DNA from: Ochrobactrum sp. RH2CCR150
Lineage (GTDB): Bacteria > Pseudomonadota > Alphaproteobacteria > Rhizobiales > Rhizobiaceae
NCBI GenBank assembly: GCA_014138095.1
Contig: JACGXE010000011.1
Location: 1-64,000, forward strand
Length of the DNA stretch: 64,000 nt
Direction of reading: 5' to 3'
Shown here: one piece after another, positions 8,277-17,603 of the stretch
How the letters are laid out: each line of letters opens with the position of its first letter
How positions within the stretch are numbered: position 1 is the first letter of the stretch
The notes under the pieces: generated by a model
What the model saw: only the letters and a program-made list of their open reading frames with translations
Databases searched by the model: none
Told to the model about the DNA's origin: nothing
Program-made: the position numbers and the translations under genes

Positions 8277-9233
8277 TCAATTCCGTATAAAGCCAAAACG
8301 TCGGGCATTTTCCAACAGGTCTCTAACCGATGAAGCCTGCCATTTGCGGCCGCCGCGAGGCGGAGGGTCACCCATCTCATCAAGTTTCGCCGCTATGGCG
8401 CGTAATGAGAGAGATGGGTCGGCTAAGGCGATGGCTGCAACGCGCTTGATAAAATAGTCATCAGGAATTCGCCGTTTGGTCTGGACGAGAAGTTTAGGGT
8501 CGGCCTGCTTTTCGCGTACGAGCCGGTGAACGGCGCGTCTTAGTTTTTCGACGGTCCAGCTCTGCCCTTTGAGATTAAGGGTCAGAACAATGTTCTCCCA
8601 GCTATGCTGAGGGCGAAGCCTGATGACGATGGGCAACCATGTGGGTGCCGTTGTAAGAAGCTGGTCCAGATAGGCGCGATTGCGCGCTGCCGCGATGTTG
8701 CCAATTGCTTCTGGACTGCGCGCACGCAGTCCCGGATTGCCGACAAGTTTGCCGCGGGCTTTCGCAAGTTTCATACCTTCTTTCGTGCGCTCCACTTTGA
8801 GTGCGTGCTCGAGTTCAGCGACTGCATCGAGAACGAGTAATGCGGAAGGAGATGTGGTTGCTGAGGTGTCGATTGGGTCACCAAGTGAAACAAAGTGAAT
8901 GCGGCGCGCCTTCAGGCTTCTGATCAGTTCAGCCAGATGGCCGACAGAGCGGGCTACCCGATCCAGCTTCACGACGACAAGAGTGTCTCCCGCCACGAGG
9001 TTGCCTAGAAGCTTTTCGAATGTTGGCCGCGATAGCAACTTCTCACTCAGGTGCTCTTGATAGATTCTGACGCAGCCAGCGTTTTGCAGCCGCGATAGTT
9101 GGTTGGTGTTAAATGGATCTTCCGTCGACGCGCGCGCATAGCCGATAAGCGTCCCGGATAGGGGAGGGGGATTAGGTGCGTTTTCAAATTCGGGCATCAT
9201 CAAATCCGGCTCTACGTCAATCTGTACGAACAA
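8277..9233 (-). CDS. Serine recombinase (resolvase family)
   Basis: A serine site-specific recombinase, likely resolving plasmid multimers or acting in a transposon. The catalytic domain starts at about residue 29 with IGYARASTED, where Ser36 is the predicted nucleophile. It continues with the arginine-rich box KLDRVARSVGHL, the FVSLGDPIDTS stretch and the helix E region leading to ERTKEGMKLAKARGK. The C-terminal part (about 190-318) is longer than in Tn3 resolvases and resembles a recombinase-type DNA-binding domain with a second helix-turn-helix. An internal start at residue 12 or 13 is possible. Its stop codon overlaps a parS-like palindrome, which ties it to the replicon backbone. Confidence 0.85.
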   Translation of the reverse strand: MFVQIDVEPDLMMPEFENAPNPPPLSGTLIGYARASTEDPFNTNQLSRLQNAGCVRIYQEHLSEKLLSRPTFEKLLGNLVAGDTLVVVKLDRVARSVGHLAELIRSLKARRIHFVSLGDPIDTSATTSPSALLVLDAVAELEHALKVERTKEGMKLAKARGKLVGNPGLRARSPEAIGNIAAARNRAYLDQLLTTAPTWLPIVIRLRPQHSWENIVLTLNLKGQSWTVEKLRRAVHRLVREKQADPKLLVQTKRRIPDDYFIKRVAAIALADPSLSLRAIAAKLDEMGDPPPRGGRKWQASSVRDLLENARRFGFIRN

Positions 9234-9399
9234 AGACTACGCCATAAAAGGTTCGTTTGTACACGGTTTTAAAAAGCGGATTTGAGGGCTGGTGGAATGG
9301 TTTTTTGAGCTTAATGCAGAAGAGCCGGTCGAGCTGAACGTTTACTCACCACGAGCCCATTTGGAGTGAAATTTTCAATCGAGCGCGGTGTGTGTTGTT

Positions 9400-11394
9400 C
9401 TCAATCACATCGTTGCGAAACGCGCGGACGTTATCCGGAACAAAGACCAATTCTGAGGTAAGTGGGGCAGATCCGGTGGGAACGCCGGTACAAACCGGCA
9501 AGGAGTAGATGGTGAAAGTCCGTTACGATGAAGGAGTAGCGATCCACATCGACCCCGAGTCATGCGCGGGCAGTTGTGAGGCTGTACGTGAAGTGTTGAC
9601 AGGGGAGCATGCAGGCCAGCCATCGAGCCGCGAAAGATTGGACATTTCGGGTGCCGACGCTCTCCACCTATGCGGAAGGCAATATGAACGGTCACGTTAT
9701 CGCAAGTGGCAGTTTGACCCGGCGCGGTCGAAGACCCTGGCATGCATAGACGCTTCTTGCACGGGAACCGGGAGGCCTCGTGACCGGCCAGCGTGGCTTT
9801 GCCGTGCTGGTCCGCATCGGGAAGGTGAGGAACCGTAGCCGATGATGCACGATCATGAGGAGTCTGATTCCGCCATAGTAGCGATGAAGCTTGCGAACAA
9901 AGCCGGTCTGTCGGCGGCGGAGCAGGTGGAGCGAAGGGCGGGAACCGAGAGGAATGCGGATCAGCACAGCACGCGCCGGGCACAGGACCGGGAAAGTGTG
10001 TCCCCTGCGCTGGACCGCATACGGCAAGCCGCAGGGCAAAGAAAGAAGGAGAAGTTCACCGCGCTCTTCCACCACATAAATCCGGAGATGATGAGGGTAG
10101 CGTTCTACGCACTCAGACGTAACGCCGCCCCCGGTGTTGATGGGCAAACGTGGAGAACTTACGAGGCAGATCTTGATCGACAGATCGAGAACCTGCACGA
10201 CCGGGTTCAACGAGGAGCATATCGGGCGCAACCATCACGGCGGACGTACATACCGAAGCCGGACGGACGTCAGCGCCCACTTGCCATCGCAGCCCTCGAG
10301 GACAAGATCGTTCAGAGGGCAACGGCAATGGTACTGAACCAGATTTACGAGGAAAATTTCCTTGGGTTCAGTTACGGTTTCCGACCAGAACGAGGCCAGC
10401 ACGACGCGCTGGATGCTCTTTTTGTCGGGATCGATACGCGAAAGGTGAGCTTTATACTGGACGCCGACATTGCGAGCTTTTTCGACCGGGTCAATCAGGA
10501 TTGGCTGATCCGTTTCGTGGAGCGTCGCATCGGTGATAAACGCATCATCCGTCTGATCCGCAAATGGCTCAGCGCGGGTGTTCTGGAAAACGGCGTCGTA
10601 CAAACGAGTGAACAAGGGACTGGGCAAGGGTCGGTAATCTCACCGCTGCTTGCTAATATCTACTTACACTACGTCTTCGACCTGTGGGCAGAGCGCTGGC
10701 GACGGCACGAGGCTACAGGCGATATGATCATTGTACGCTATGCGGACGATATCGTGGTCGGCTTTCAATATCAGGCTGATGCGCACCGTTTCTGGAATAT
10801 GATGCGAGAGCGGTTGCAGGAGTTTTCGCTGCAACTCAATCCGGACAAAACCCGACTGATCAGGTTTGGCCGCTTTGCGGCACTTACCCGTGAGAAGAAG
10901 GGACTTGGTAAACCGGAAACTTTCAACTTCCTTGGCTTTACGCACATCTGCGGAAAAGATCGACTTGGTCGATTTCAAATCCGGCGCAAAAGTCGCATAG
11001 ACCGCAAACGGGCAAAGCTGAAAGAGGTCAGAAGCGAGTTGCAACGGCGTATGCATCACTCAATCCCTGCGCAAGGGAGATGGCTGAAGCAGGTGATGAA
11101 AGGCTATTTTGTCTATCATGGGGTTCCAACCAACCATCGGTCGCTTTGGTCGTTTCGTGAGAATGTCAAACGTATCTGGCTTCGCACGCTACGGCGCCGA
11201 AGTCAGAAGCATGCACTGACATGGGAGCGAATGCTGAAGATCGCCGATGAGTGGCTGCCGCTACCAAGGATCTTTCACCCATGGCCCAATGCGCGCTTTG
11301 CCGTCAAATACTCAAGGTAGGAGCCGGATGCGGGAATTCTGCACGTCCGGATCTGTGCGGGGGGCGCTCAGTAATGAGCGTCCCTACCGCGAAC
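9400..11394 (+). mobile_element. Group II intron with internal reverse transcriptase
   Basis: A ribozyme leader of roughly 440 nt precedes the RT gene. After the RT stop there is a clear 34-nt domain V (11321-11354) beginning GAGCCGGATG with the catalytic AGC triad and ending CGTCCGGATCT. A domain VI stem (about 11357-11393) follows with the branch-point A in CCCTACCGC. The 3' end should be near 11394. The 5' end is estimated only; I could not identify the starting GTGYG-type motif with certainty. The 3' end sits about 110 bp before the IS66-like transposase gene, so the intron may have inserted into that element's end. Confidence 0.8.
9842..11320 (+). CDS. Group II intron reverse transcriptase/maturase
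   Basis: An intron-encoded protein of 492 residues that aids splicing and retrohoming of its host intron. RT blocks run from about residue 85 to 340, including YIPKPDGRQRPLAI, FSYGFRPERGQHDALDAL, the EQGTGQGSVISPLLANIYL block and the catalytic RYADDIVVGF with YADD at about 299-302. The maturase X domain follows (about 370-460, ending ENVKRIWLRTLRRRSQ). The C-terminus stops after the X/D region, so no HNH endonuclease domain is present. The gene sits between intron domains I-III and V as expected. Two adjacent ATG codons are possible starts. Confidence 0.93.
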   Translation: MMHDHEESDSAIVAMKLANKAGLSAAEQVERRAGTERNADQHSTRRAQDRESVSPALDRIRQAAGQRKKEKFTALFHHINPEMMRVAFYALRRNAAPGVDGQTWRTYEADLDRQIENLHDRVQRGAYRAQPSRRTYIPKPDGRQRPLAIAALEDKIVQRATAMVLNQIYEENFLGFSYGFRPERGQHDALDALFVGIDTRKVSFILDADIASFFDRVNQDWLIRFVERRIGDKRIIRLIRKWLSAGVLENGVVQTSEQGTGQGSVISPLLANIYLHYVFDLWAERWRRHEATGDMIIVRYADDIVVGFQYQADAHRFWNMMRERLQEFSLQLNPDKTRLIRFGRFAALTREKKGLGKPETFNFLGFTHICGKDRLGRFQIRRKSRIDRKRAKLKEVRSELQRRMHHSIPAQGRWLKQVMKGYFVYHGVPTNHRSLWSFRENVKRIWLRTLRRRSQKHALTWERMLKIADEWLPLPRIFHPWPNARFAVKYSR

Positions 11395-11501
11395 GGTTCG
11401 TCTAGCTGCCCGGCATTGAAGTGTGCATAAAGGCAGTATTCGGGAGAAGGTTCTGGCCTCGGGGATTCCCCAGCTAGGGCAAATCATGCTTCGATTCCGT
11501 C

Positions 11502-13171
11502 ATGACCAAACGGCGCCCCTCTCCCAAGCATGCCGACACGCTTTCGCTGAAGGCGCTGCGCGGTTTGGTGACAGGCCTTGTCGATCGGGTCGAAGTTCTG
11601 TCCGCTGAGGTCAAGGATCTGCGTGAGAAGAACGCGGTCCTTCGCGAGGAGAACGAGATCCTGCGGCTCGAGAATGCTCGGCTGAAGGTCGATAACCAGA
11701 TGCTGCGTGATGAGAGATCGCCCGCCTCAAAGATCTGCCGCCTCGACCACCGTTTCGCCCGTCCGGCATGGACAAGGCAACGGACGCCGTGTCCACAGAC
11801 AGACCGCGGCCGAAGAAACCCCGCGGACCAAAGCTCGATGTGAAGCGGATCAGCCGGGAAAAGATATTGCGGATCAATCCGCCGGCGGGATCACGCTTCA
11901 AAGGATACCGGAGTTGCATCGTCCGCGAGCTCGTGCTGATGGCCGAGATCGTGCGATACCGTCGCGAGTGCTGGATCACACCGGAAGGAAGGAGAATTCT
12001 GGCACCGCTTCCCGCCGGGGTGGTCGGCGGGTATGGCGCCAACCTCAGGCGGCTTTGCATGATGCTGCATGCGCAGGGGCAGGTCACGACGCAGCGGCTA
12101 ACAACGTTGCTCAATGATATCGGTGTCGACGTATCGAAGCGTCAGGTCGTGCGGCTTCTGACCAGAGGAATGGATGGTCTGGCTGCCGAGGATTCAGCAG
12201 TGCTGCATGCCGGCTTGGTGTCGTCCGACTACATCACCGTCGACGACACCGGAGCACGTCATTTCCATAATCCGTGTTACGCCACACAGATCGGCGGCCC
12301 GAACTTCACCGTTTTCCGCACCACGCCATCGAAGTCACGCCTCAACTTTCTGAGCCTGCTGCGCGGCAATTATCAGGACTACGTGCTGAACGACGCGGCC
12401 TTCGATTATCTGGATCAGCGATATGGCACCGACCCCGCCATCGTGGCCGGGCTGCGAACTCGAACACCGCAGCACTTCTGCAATGAGGTCCCGTTCCTTC
12501 ACTATTTGGCTAACAAGGGTATCGACATCTTCGACACGGAGAAGATCCGCCCGCTCGCCGAAGCGGGCATCTGGGGTGCGATCCGCCATCATGGCCTGAT
12601 CGGCAACGCGATCATCGTTTCCGACGATGCCGGCCAGTTCCGCGTCGGCACTCATGCGCTATGTTGGGTTCATTCCGAACGATTGCTGCAGAAATTGATG
12701 CCGGCGACGCCTGGACAGGTAAAACAGGTCGAGACCATCCGGGACCTGATCTGGCGTTTCTATAAAGCGCTGAAGGCCTATCGGCAAAAGCCGGATGCGC
12801 GGCTCGCTGCCGGTCTCGAAGCGAGATTCGACCGCATTTTTGCGATCCGCACCGGCTATGACGATCTCGACAAGCTCCTGTTGCGGTTGTCGCGCCGCAA
12901 GGCCGAGCTGTTGCGGGTGCTGGACCGCCCGGAAATCCCGCTCAACACCAACGCTTCGGAAAACGATCTGCGCAGCTTCGTCATCAAGCGGAAGATCTCT
13001 GGCGGCACAATGAGCCGTGACGGCCGCATTGCCCGCGATACGCTGCTTGGCCTGATGAAGACGTGCCAGAAGCTGGGTCTATCGTTCTGGCACTATCTGG
13101 GCGACCGGCTGGAGATCGGCAGTCCGGAGCCGATCCCGCCGCTCGCGACATTGATCACGGCGCGGGCCTGA
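11502..13171 (+). pseudogene. IS66-like transposase, frameshifted
   Basis: The gene is split into two overlapping frames: 11502-11843 (coiled-coil N-terminus) and 11768-13171 (467 aa DDE part). The sequence GATGAGAGATCGCC at 11710-11723 carries two extra bases. Removing one GA pair restores a continuous protein of about 555 residues through the junction reading DEIARLKDLPPRPPFRPSG, which is typical of the family. The DDE core has VDDTGARH, IVSDDAGQF and NASENDLR as the catalytic segments. No tnpA/tnpB accessory genes are nearby. A frameshift mutation (or a sequencing error) is more likely than programmed shifting. Confidence 0.75.
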
Positions 13172-13333
13172 ACACTCCCCTCCCCTTTCGAGCCAGGAAC
13201 GCTGACCGCTCGCAAGATCAGTGCAGCAGCGCGCATCGGGCCTGCCGAAATTGCCTACGCGTTCGACACTGCCACCGAATTTGCCCCGCTTACCATTCTG
13301 AGCAGCTTTGGGTTTGAAGACCAATCATTCTAA
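13172..13333 (+). other. Possible C-terminal gene remnant
   Basis: The frame in phase with the transposase stop continues with a protein-like stretch (TARKISAAARIGPAEIAYAF and onward) to a stop at 13331-13333, with no start codon. It may be the tail of a gene interrupted by the element. The family was not recognised, and it could be chance. Confidence 0.25.
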
Positions 13334-13883
13334 AGTATTGAAAAACGGAATTAAATTCTGCCATACGAAAGCGAACGCAAGCTTTGGTTTCGCTCGAGCG
13401 ATTGTCTATCTTTTGATTTTCTCAGAGAAGTAAACTGGTCTATTTCGCACCTTGGACAAGGCTTCGAAGCGCTATCGAATAAACATGACCATATGTGATT
13501 TGCGGTTAAAAATCTACAACCTCGGGCGCAAAAGGACCTCGTTGCACCAGTCCTGTCCTTTGGCCTTCTGTCTTCCAAAGCCTCCTTCCAGTATCGCGTT
13601 GACCTTCGCTCTATATGACGGTCGTATTTCGATACCAAGAAAGGCGTACCGTTGAAGTCGACAATCTTCGATTAGGTTAGCCAACATTGCACAATGACCA
13701 TGTTCCCCTCCCACGATGCCTAAACTACAAAATTGATATTTAGAGCAGATTTTTCCCGAGCCTCGGCTTTCTGCCTGTTTGTGAAGACAAAGCCTGTGGG
13801 CTCGAGAATTCAAGTCGGGTTGAAAGCAAGGTGTCCCTGGATTCCAGAACGCTTTCACCGGCTTTATCTTGGGGGAGCGTGTG
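13334..13883. other. Intergenic region before the autotransporter
   Basis: About 550 bp without a convincing gene. A 114-codon minus-strand frame (13514-13858) was considered and not accepted. It should contain the autotransporter promoter; no clear -35/-10 pair stood out. Confidence 0.4.
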
Positions 13884-16800
13884 GTGACTGCGTATCACGT
13901 CAGATCGAATGGAGAGCTGGTTCCCTCAAGTGGGAAACAAAGAGACACGCCGGTTTCTGGCGGGCCATCATTTAGCGTGCCTGCATTGGTATTGTCATTA
14001 GGGACCGGTCTTTTTATGACCGCCCCAGCCTATGCACAGACAGTGTGCACATCGTCACCCTGCACTGGTACCACGGTCATCGACGCGAACTCTGCCGACT
14101 ATTTCTCCGATACGTCGCGACCCAGCTGGTCATTTCAGGATGCGAGTGCGCTCAATGCGACAGCAACTGACGCGATCAGCGGTGGCATGCAAGTCTTCTA
14201 TGGTTCCAGTTCTCTGAACGGAACGGCGATGAATGCGATCAGTGGCGGGTCGCAATATTTCAATGGCAGCAGCAGCCTGAATGCTTCCGGCAAGTATGTA
14301 GTCGGGGGAGGGGTGCAGAGTTTCTATGAGACTAGCGCGCTCAATGCATCAGCTGAAAATGCGGTGAATGCAGGCGAGCAGTATTTCAACGACGATAGCG
14401 CTCTCAACTTAACCGCGGCGGGCGCTCTCAGTGGTGGCCAGCAGTACTTCTACAATACGAGCACCTTGAATGTTAACGCCGTTAACGGGTTAAGCGGTGG
14501 CACCCAGATTTTCTACGATACCAGCGCATTGAACGCCTCAGAAGCGAACTCTGTCGTAGGCGGGTCGCAATATTTCAATGGTAGCAGCCGCCTGAATGCA
14601 ACCTCGTCCAATGCCATCAGCGGCGGATCACAGAGCTTTTACGACAACAGCGTCATGACGTTGACAGCAGTCAACGCCGTTAGCGGCGGCGCTCAATATT
14701 TCAACGGAAACAGCATATTGAACGCCAACGCCAGTGGAGCGATTGGCGGTGGGACGCAATATTTCTATAATCTCAGTGTCTTGAATGCCTCAACCGCAAA
14801 TGCGGTTAATGGCGGCACACAGGATTTCCATGATAGCAGCACTTTCAATGTTTCCGCTGCCAACGGCCTCAGCGGTGGTGTTCAGACTTTCCATGGCAAC
14901 AGTATGCTGAATGTCCTGACGGATAATGCACTGACGGAAAATGCGAGCGTCAATTTCGATAATCAGGCGGGCGGCCTTGGCGGAACCCTCAAGCTCAATG
15001 GGTTCAATACAGTCGTTGGAGCAATCAACAGTGTCAGCGCGGGCGCTGGTCTCATTGAAAATGGCGGAACGACGAACAGTTTACTGACCATTGACGGGTC
15101 ATCTGTCGGCCCGTCGACATTCTTAGGTGTGATTCAGGATGGTGGCAGCGGCAAACTGGCTTTGGAACTCAGTAGCGGTGTACTGACACTCAGGGGGGCG
15201 AATAGTTTCACAGGCGGCACAACGATAACAGGCGGTGTGTTGCAGGTGTCGAGCGATGGTAATCTCGGCGATCCATCGGGCGGTCTGATATTCAATGGCG
15301 GGACGCTGGCGACGACCGCGAGTTTCCAGACTGCACGGTCTATTGCACTCGCGCAGGCAGGCATAGTTGATGTTGCAGATAATACCGATCTTGTCGTAAG
15401 CGGCGTCATCTCGGGACCTGATGATCTCGTAAAAATGGGCGCAGGCGTTCTTCAACTCACAAACACTGCCAACAGCTATGGTAACACCATAGTCGGGGCT
15501 GGTCGTCTCATCGGCAATTCTCAAACGATTGCTGGCAATATTGCAAATGCGGGTGTCGTCGTTTTCGACCAGACGTCGAATGGCAGCTTTGCTGGCAACA
15601 TTGCAGGCGCTGGTGGAACCACAGGCACGATGATCAAGGACGGGGCAGGCGACCTCCTTTTGAATGGAACGTCAGCTCTTAATTGGCTCGTGCAGCAAGG
15701 CAATCTAACCTCAAGTGCTGAGCGCTTTTCAGGCGACGTCGCCATTGCAACGGCAGCGTCTTTGACATTCGATCAATCGACCAGCGCGCAGTTTGATGGC
15801 ATATTGACGGGTGGTGGAACTTTCATCAAGGCCGGAACTGCAACGCTTCTTTATGACGGTCAAAGCCCGTCATTTACCGGGGCGACCGATGTTCTCGCAG
15901 GTGGCCTGATCGTGGGATCGGACGTTGGCCATAGTAACGCTTCTCTCGGCGGATCCTTTTCCATTGGAAATGGTGGCCTGATCGGCGGGCATGGCACCAT
16001 TGGTTCGAGTGGTGGATCGACCGTCGCAGTTTTGACCGGAGGAACACTGTCGGCTGGAAATTCAATCGGCACATTGACGATCAATGGCGACCTGAAGCTT
16101 GAAAGCGGCTCCACCTATGTTGTCGAAATTGCAGGCGCTGGTTTGAGTGATCTCACACATGTTTCCGGAACAACCACGATTTCGGGCGGAAATGTCAGCG
16201 TAACGGCGCTTGATCCCGCGACGAGTTATCGAAGCGGACAGACCTATACAATCCTTACATCGGACGACGGCATAAATGGCACATTTCAGGATACTGTGTC
16301 TAAATCTGCTTTTATTACCGCAACCGAGGCTTATGACCTCAACAATGTGAAACTCACCATCGCTGTCAAAGGTGGCGTCGGCACGGACCCGACATCAGGC
16401 ACGCCGCCTGCGATCTTCGAAACTGTATCGCAAACGAAAAACGAAACAGCGACGGCAAAGGCGCTGGATACGCTCCAGCAGTCGGGACAATCGCTCGAAC
16501 TGTACAACAGACTATTGATGCTGAGCCCGGATGAGGCGCGATCCGCCTTCAATCTTTTGTCCGGCGAAGCCTATGCTTCAACCAAAGCAGCACTCATTGA
16601 AGGCAGCTCGGCTATTCGTGACGCCATGAATAGCCGTTTGCGGACGACTGAGGGCTTTGAGCTACCGTCATCGATGACCGTCCTTTCTTATGGGCCAGAG
16701 AAAAGCCCCAATGCTGCAGCGCCCGGCGCTTTCGCCACAATCACTCCAGTGCTTCCCGCGCAAGGATATGATGTCTGGATTCAGGGCTATGGTAACTGGG

Positions 16801-17603
16801 CTTCAATCGATGGCAACGGCAACGCGGCGCGACTTAAGTACAATACGGGCGGCTTCGTCGCGGGTGTGGATGGCACTGTCTTCGACAATTGGCGCCTTGG
16901 GTTGTTAGCCGGCTATAGCAGGACAAGCTTTAACGTCGATGGTCGTTCATCGTCTGGGCAGAGCGACAACTATACGCTGGGAGCTTATGCGGGAACGTCC
17001 TGGAAGCTGAACAATGGTAATGCCGTCGCCTTCCGCACAGGACTTGCCTATACGTGGCATGAGATCGAGCTGGACCGATCGGCTTATTTTCCGGGCTTTT
17101 CTGATAGTCTGAATAGCGATTTTCATGCCGGTACGTTTCAAGCCTTTGGTGAGCTCGCCTATCAGTGGGGCACGGAAGATGCGCCGGTGGAGGCGTTTGC
17201 AAACCTCGCTTATGTCCATCTTCACACGGACGGCTTCAATGAAGCGGGGCGAACAGCGGCGCGGTTGTCTGTCGACAGCGATACAATGGACACAGCTTTC
17301 ACCACTATCGGTTTGCGGGCTTCACGGCGCTTCATGCTGGGCAACGTATCCGCAAATGCGCACGGGTCCATCGGCTGGCGTCATGCCTACGGCGATATTG
17401 ATACAAGCTCCACAAACAGCTTCATCGGTTCTTCGGCCTTCACCGTTTATGGCGCGCCCATCGCGAAGGACGCAGCCATTATCGAAGCCGGTCTGAACTT
17501 CAATCTTTCCCCCCGCTCGACACTTGGTATCAACTATACGGGGCAGATTGGTTCCCATGCCTATCAGCAGGGCGTGAATGCCGTGTTCAGGGTCAGGTTT
17601 TGA
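13884..17603 (+). CDS. Type V autotransporter with tandem passenger repeats
   Basis: A secreted or surface-anchored autotransporter of 1239 residues from GTG 13884. GGGGAG is placed 6 bp before that codon, which favours it over the TTG at 13869 or GTG at 13881. A long signal peptide ends near AYAQ (about residue 50). The passenger begins with twelve 21-residue repeats of the form LNAxAxNAxSGGxQxFxxxS (14145-14904), followed by beta-helix segments including autotransporter-associated repeats such as GANSFTGGTTITGGVLQV. The C-terminal barrel (about 963-1239) starts near DVWIQGYGNW and ends in FRVRF with the terminal Phe needed for outer-membrane insertion. It converges on the histidine kinase gene with an 11 bp tail overlap. 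Probable adhesin; its target is unknown. Confidence 0.92.
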   Translation: MTAYHVRSNGELVPSSGKQRDTPVSGGPSFSVPALVLSLGTGLFMTAPAYAQTVCTSSPCTGTTVIDANSADYFSDTSRPSWSFQDASALNATATDAISGGMQVFYGSSSLNGTAMNAISGGSQYFNGSSSLNASGKYVVGGGVQSFYETSALNASAENAVNAGEQYFNDDSALNLTAAGALSGGQQYFYNTSTLNVNAVNGLSGGTQIFYDTSALNASEANSVVGGSQYFNGSSRLNATSSNAISGGSQSFYDNSVMTLTAVNAVSGGAQYFNGNSILNANASGAIGGGTQYFYNLSVLNASTANAVNGGTQDFHDSSTFNVSAANGLSGGVQTFHGNSMLNVLTDNALTENASVNFDNQAGGLGGTLKLNGFNTVVGAINSVSAGAGLIENGGTTNSLLTIDGSSVGPSTFLGVIQDGGSGKLALELSSGVLTLRGANSFTGGTTITGGVLQVSSDGNLGDPSGGLIFNGGTLATTASFQTARSIALAQAGIVDVADNTDLVVSGVISGPDDLVKMGAGVLQLTNTANSYGNTIVGAGRLIGNSQTIAGNIANAGVVVFDQTSNGSFAGNIAGAGGTTGTMIKDGAGDLLLNGTSALNWLVQQGNLTSSAERFSGDVAIATAASLTFDQSTSAQFDGILTGGGTFIKAGTATLLYDGQSPSFTGATDVLAGGLIVGSDVGHSNASLGGSFSIGNGGLIGGHGTIGSSGGSTVAVLTGGTLSAGNSIGTLTINGDLKLESGSTYVVEIAGAGLSDLTHVSGTTTISGGNVSVTALDPATSYRSGQTYTILTSDDGINGTFQDTVSKSAFITATEAYDLNNVKLTIAVKGGVGTDPTSGTPPAIFETVSQTKNETATAKALDTLQQSGQSLELYNRLLMLSPDEARSAFNLLSGEAYASTKAALIEGSSAIRDAMNSRLRTTEGFELPSSMTVLSYGPEKSPNAAAPGAFATITPVLPAQGYDVWIQGYGNWASIDGNGNAARLKYNTGGFVAGVDGTVFDNWRLGLLAGYSRTSFNVDGRSSSGQSDNYTLGAYAGTSWKLNNGNAVAFRTGLAYTWHEIELDRSAYFPGFSDSLNSDFHAGTFQAFGELAYQWGTEDAPVEAFANLAYVHLHTDGFNEAGRTAARLSVDSDTMDTAFTTIGLRASRRFMLGNVSANAHGSIGWRHAYGDIDTSSTNSFIGSSAFTVYGAPIAKDAAIIEAGLNFNLSPRSTLGINYTGQIGSHAYQQGVNAVFRVRF
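14145..14904 (+). repeat. Twelve tandem 63-bp coding repeats
   Basis: Each unit encodes 21 residues with the invariant frame Leu-Asn ... Ser/Gly-Gly-Gly-x-Gln-x-Phe. Units alternate roughly between QYFNG and QxFYx forms, suggesting an original two-unit (42-residue) block. They are diverged at the DNA level, so they are old rather than freshly expanded. Confidence 0.85.

Noticed and set aside
9405-10231. Minus-strand frames inside the group II intron
   Set aside because: They lie over the ribozyme leader and RT gene, with Pro/Arg/His-rich chance composition.
13514-13858. Minus-strand frame of 114 codons before the autotransporter
   Set aside because: No recognisable domain, poor start context, many Cys/His/Arg as in chance frames.
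14652-14670. GTTGACAGCAGTCAAC, resembling the parS palindromes
   Set aside because: The arms do not match (TTGACA against AGTCAA), it lies in the autotransporter coding repeats and is 6 kb from the rep region.
14145-14904. Regular 63-bp periodicity that could suggest a CRISPR-like array
   Set aside because: The units are continuous coding repeats without alternating unique spacers and keep one open frame.
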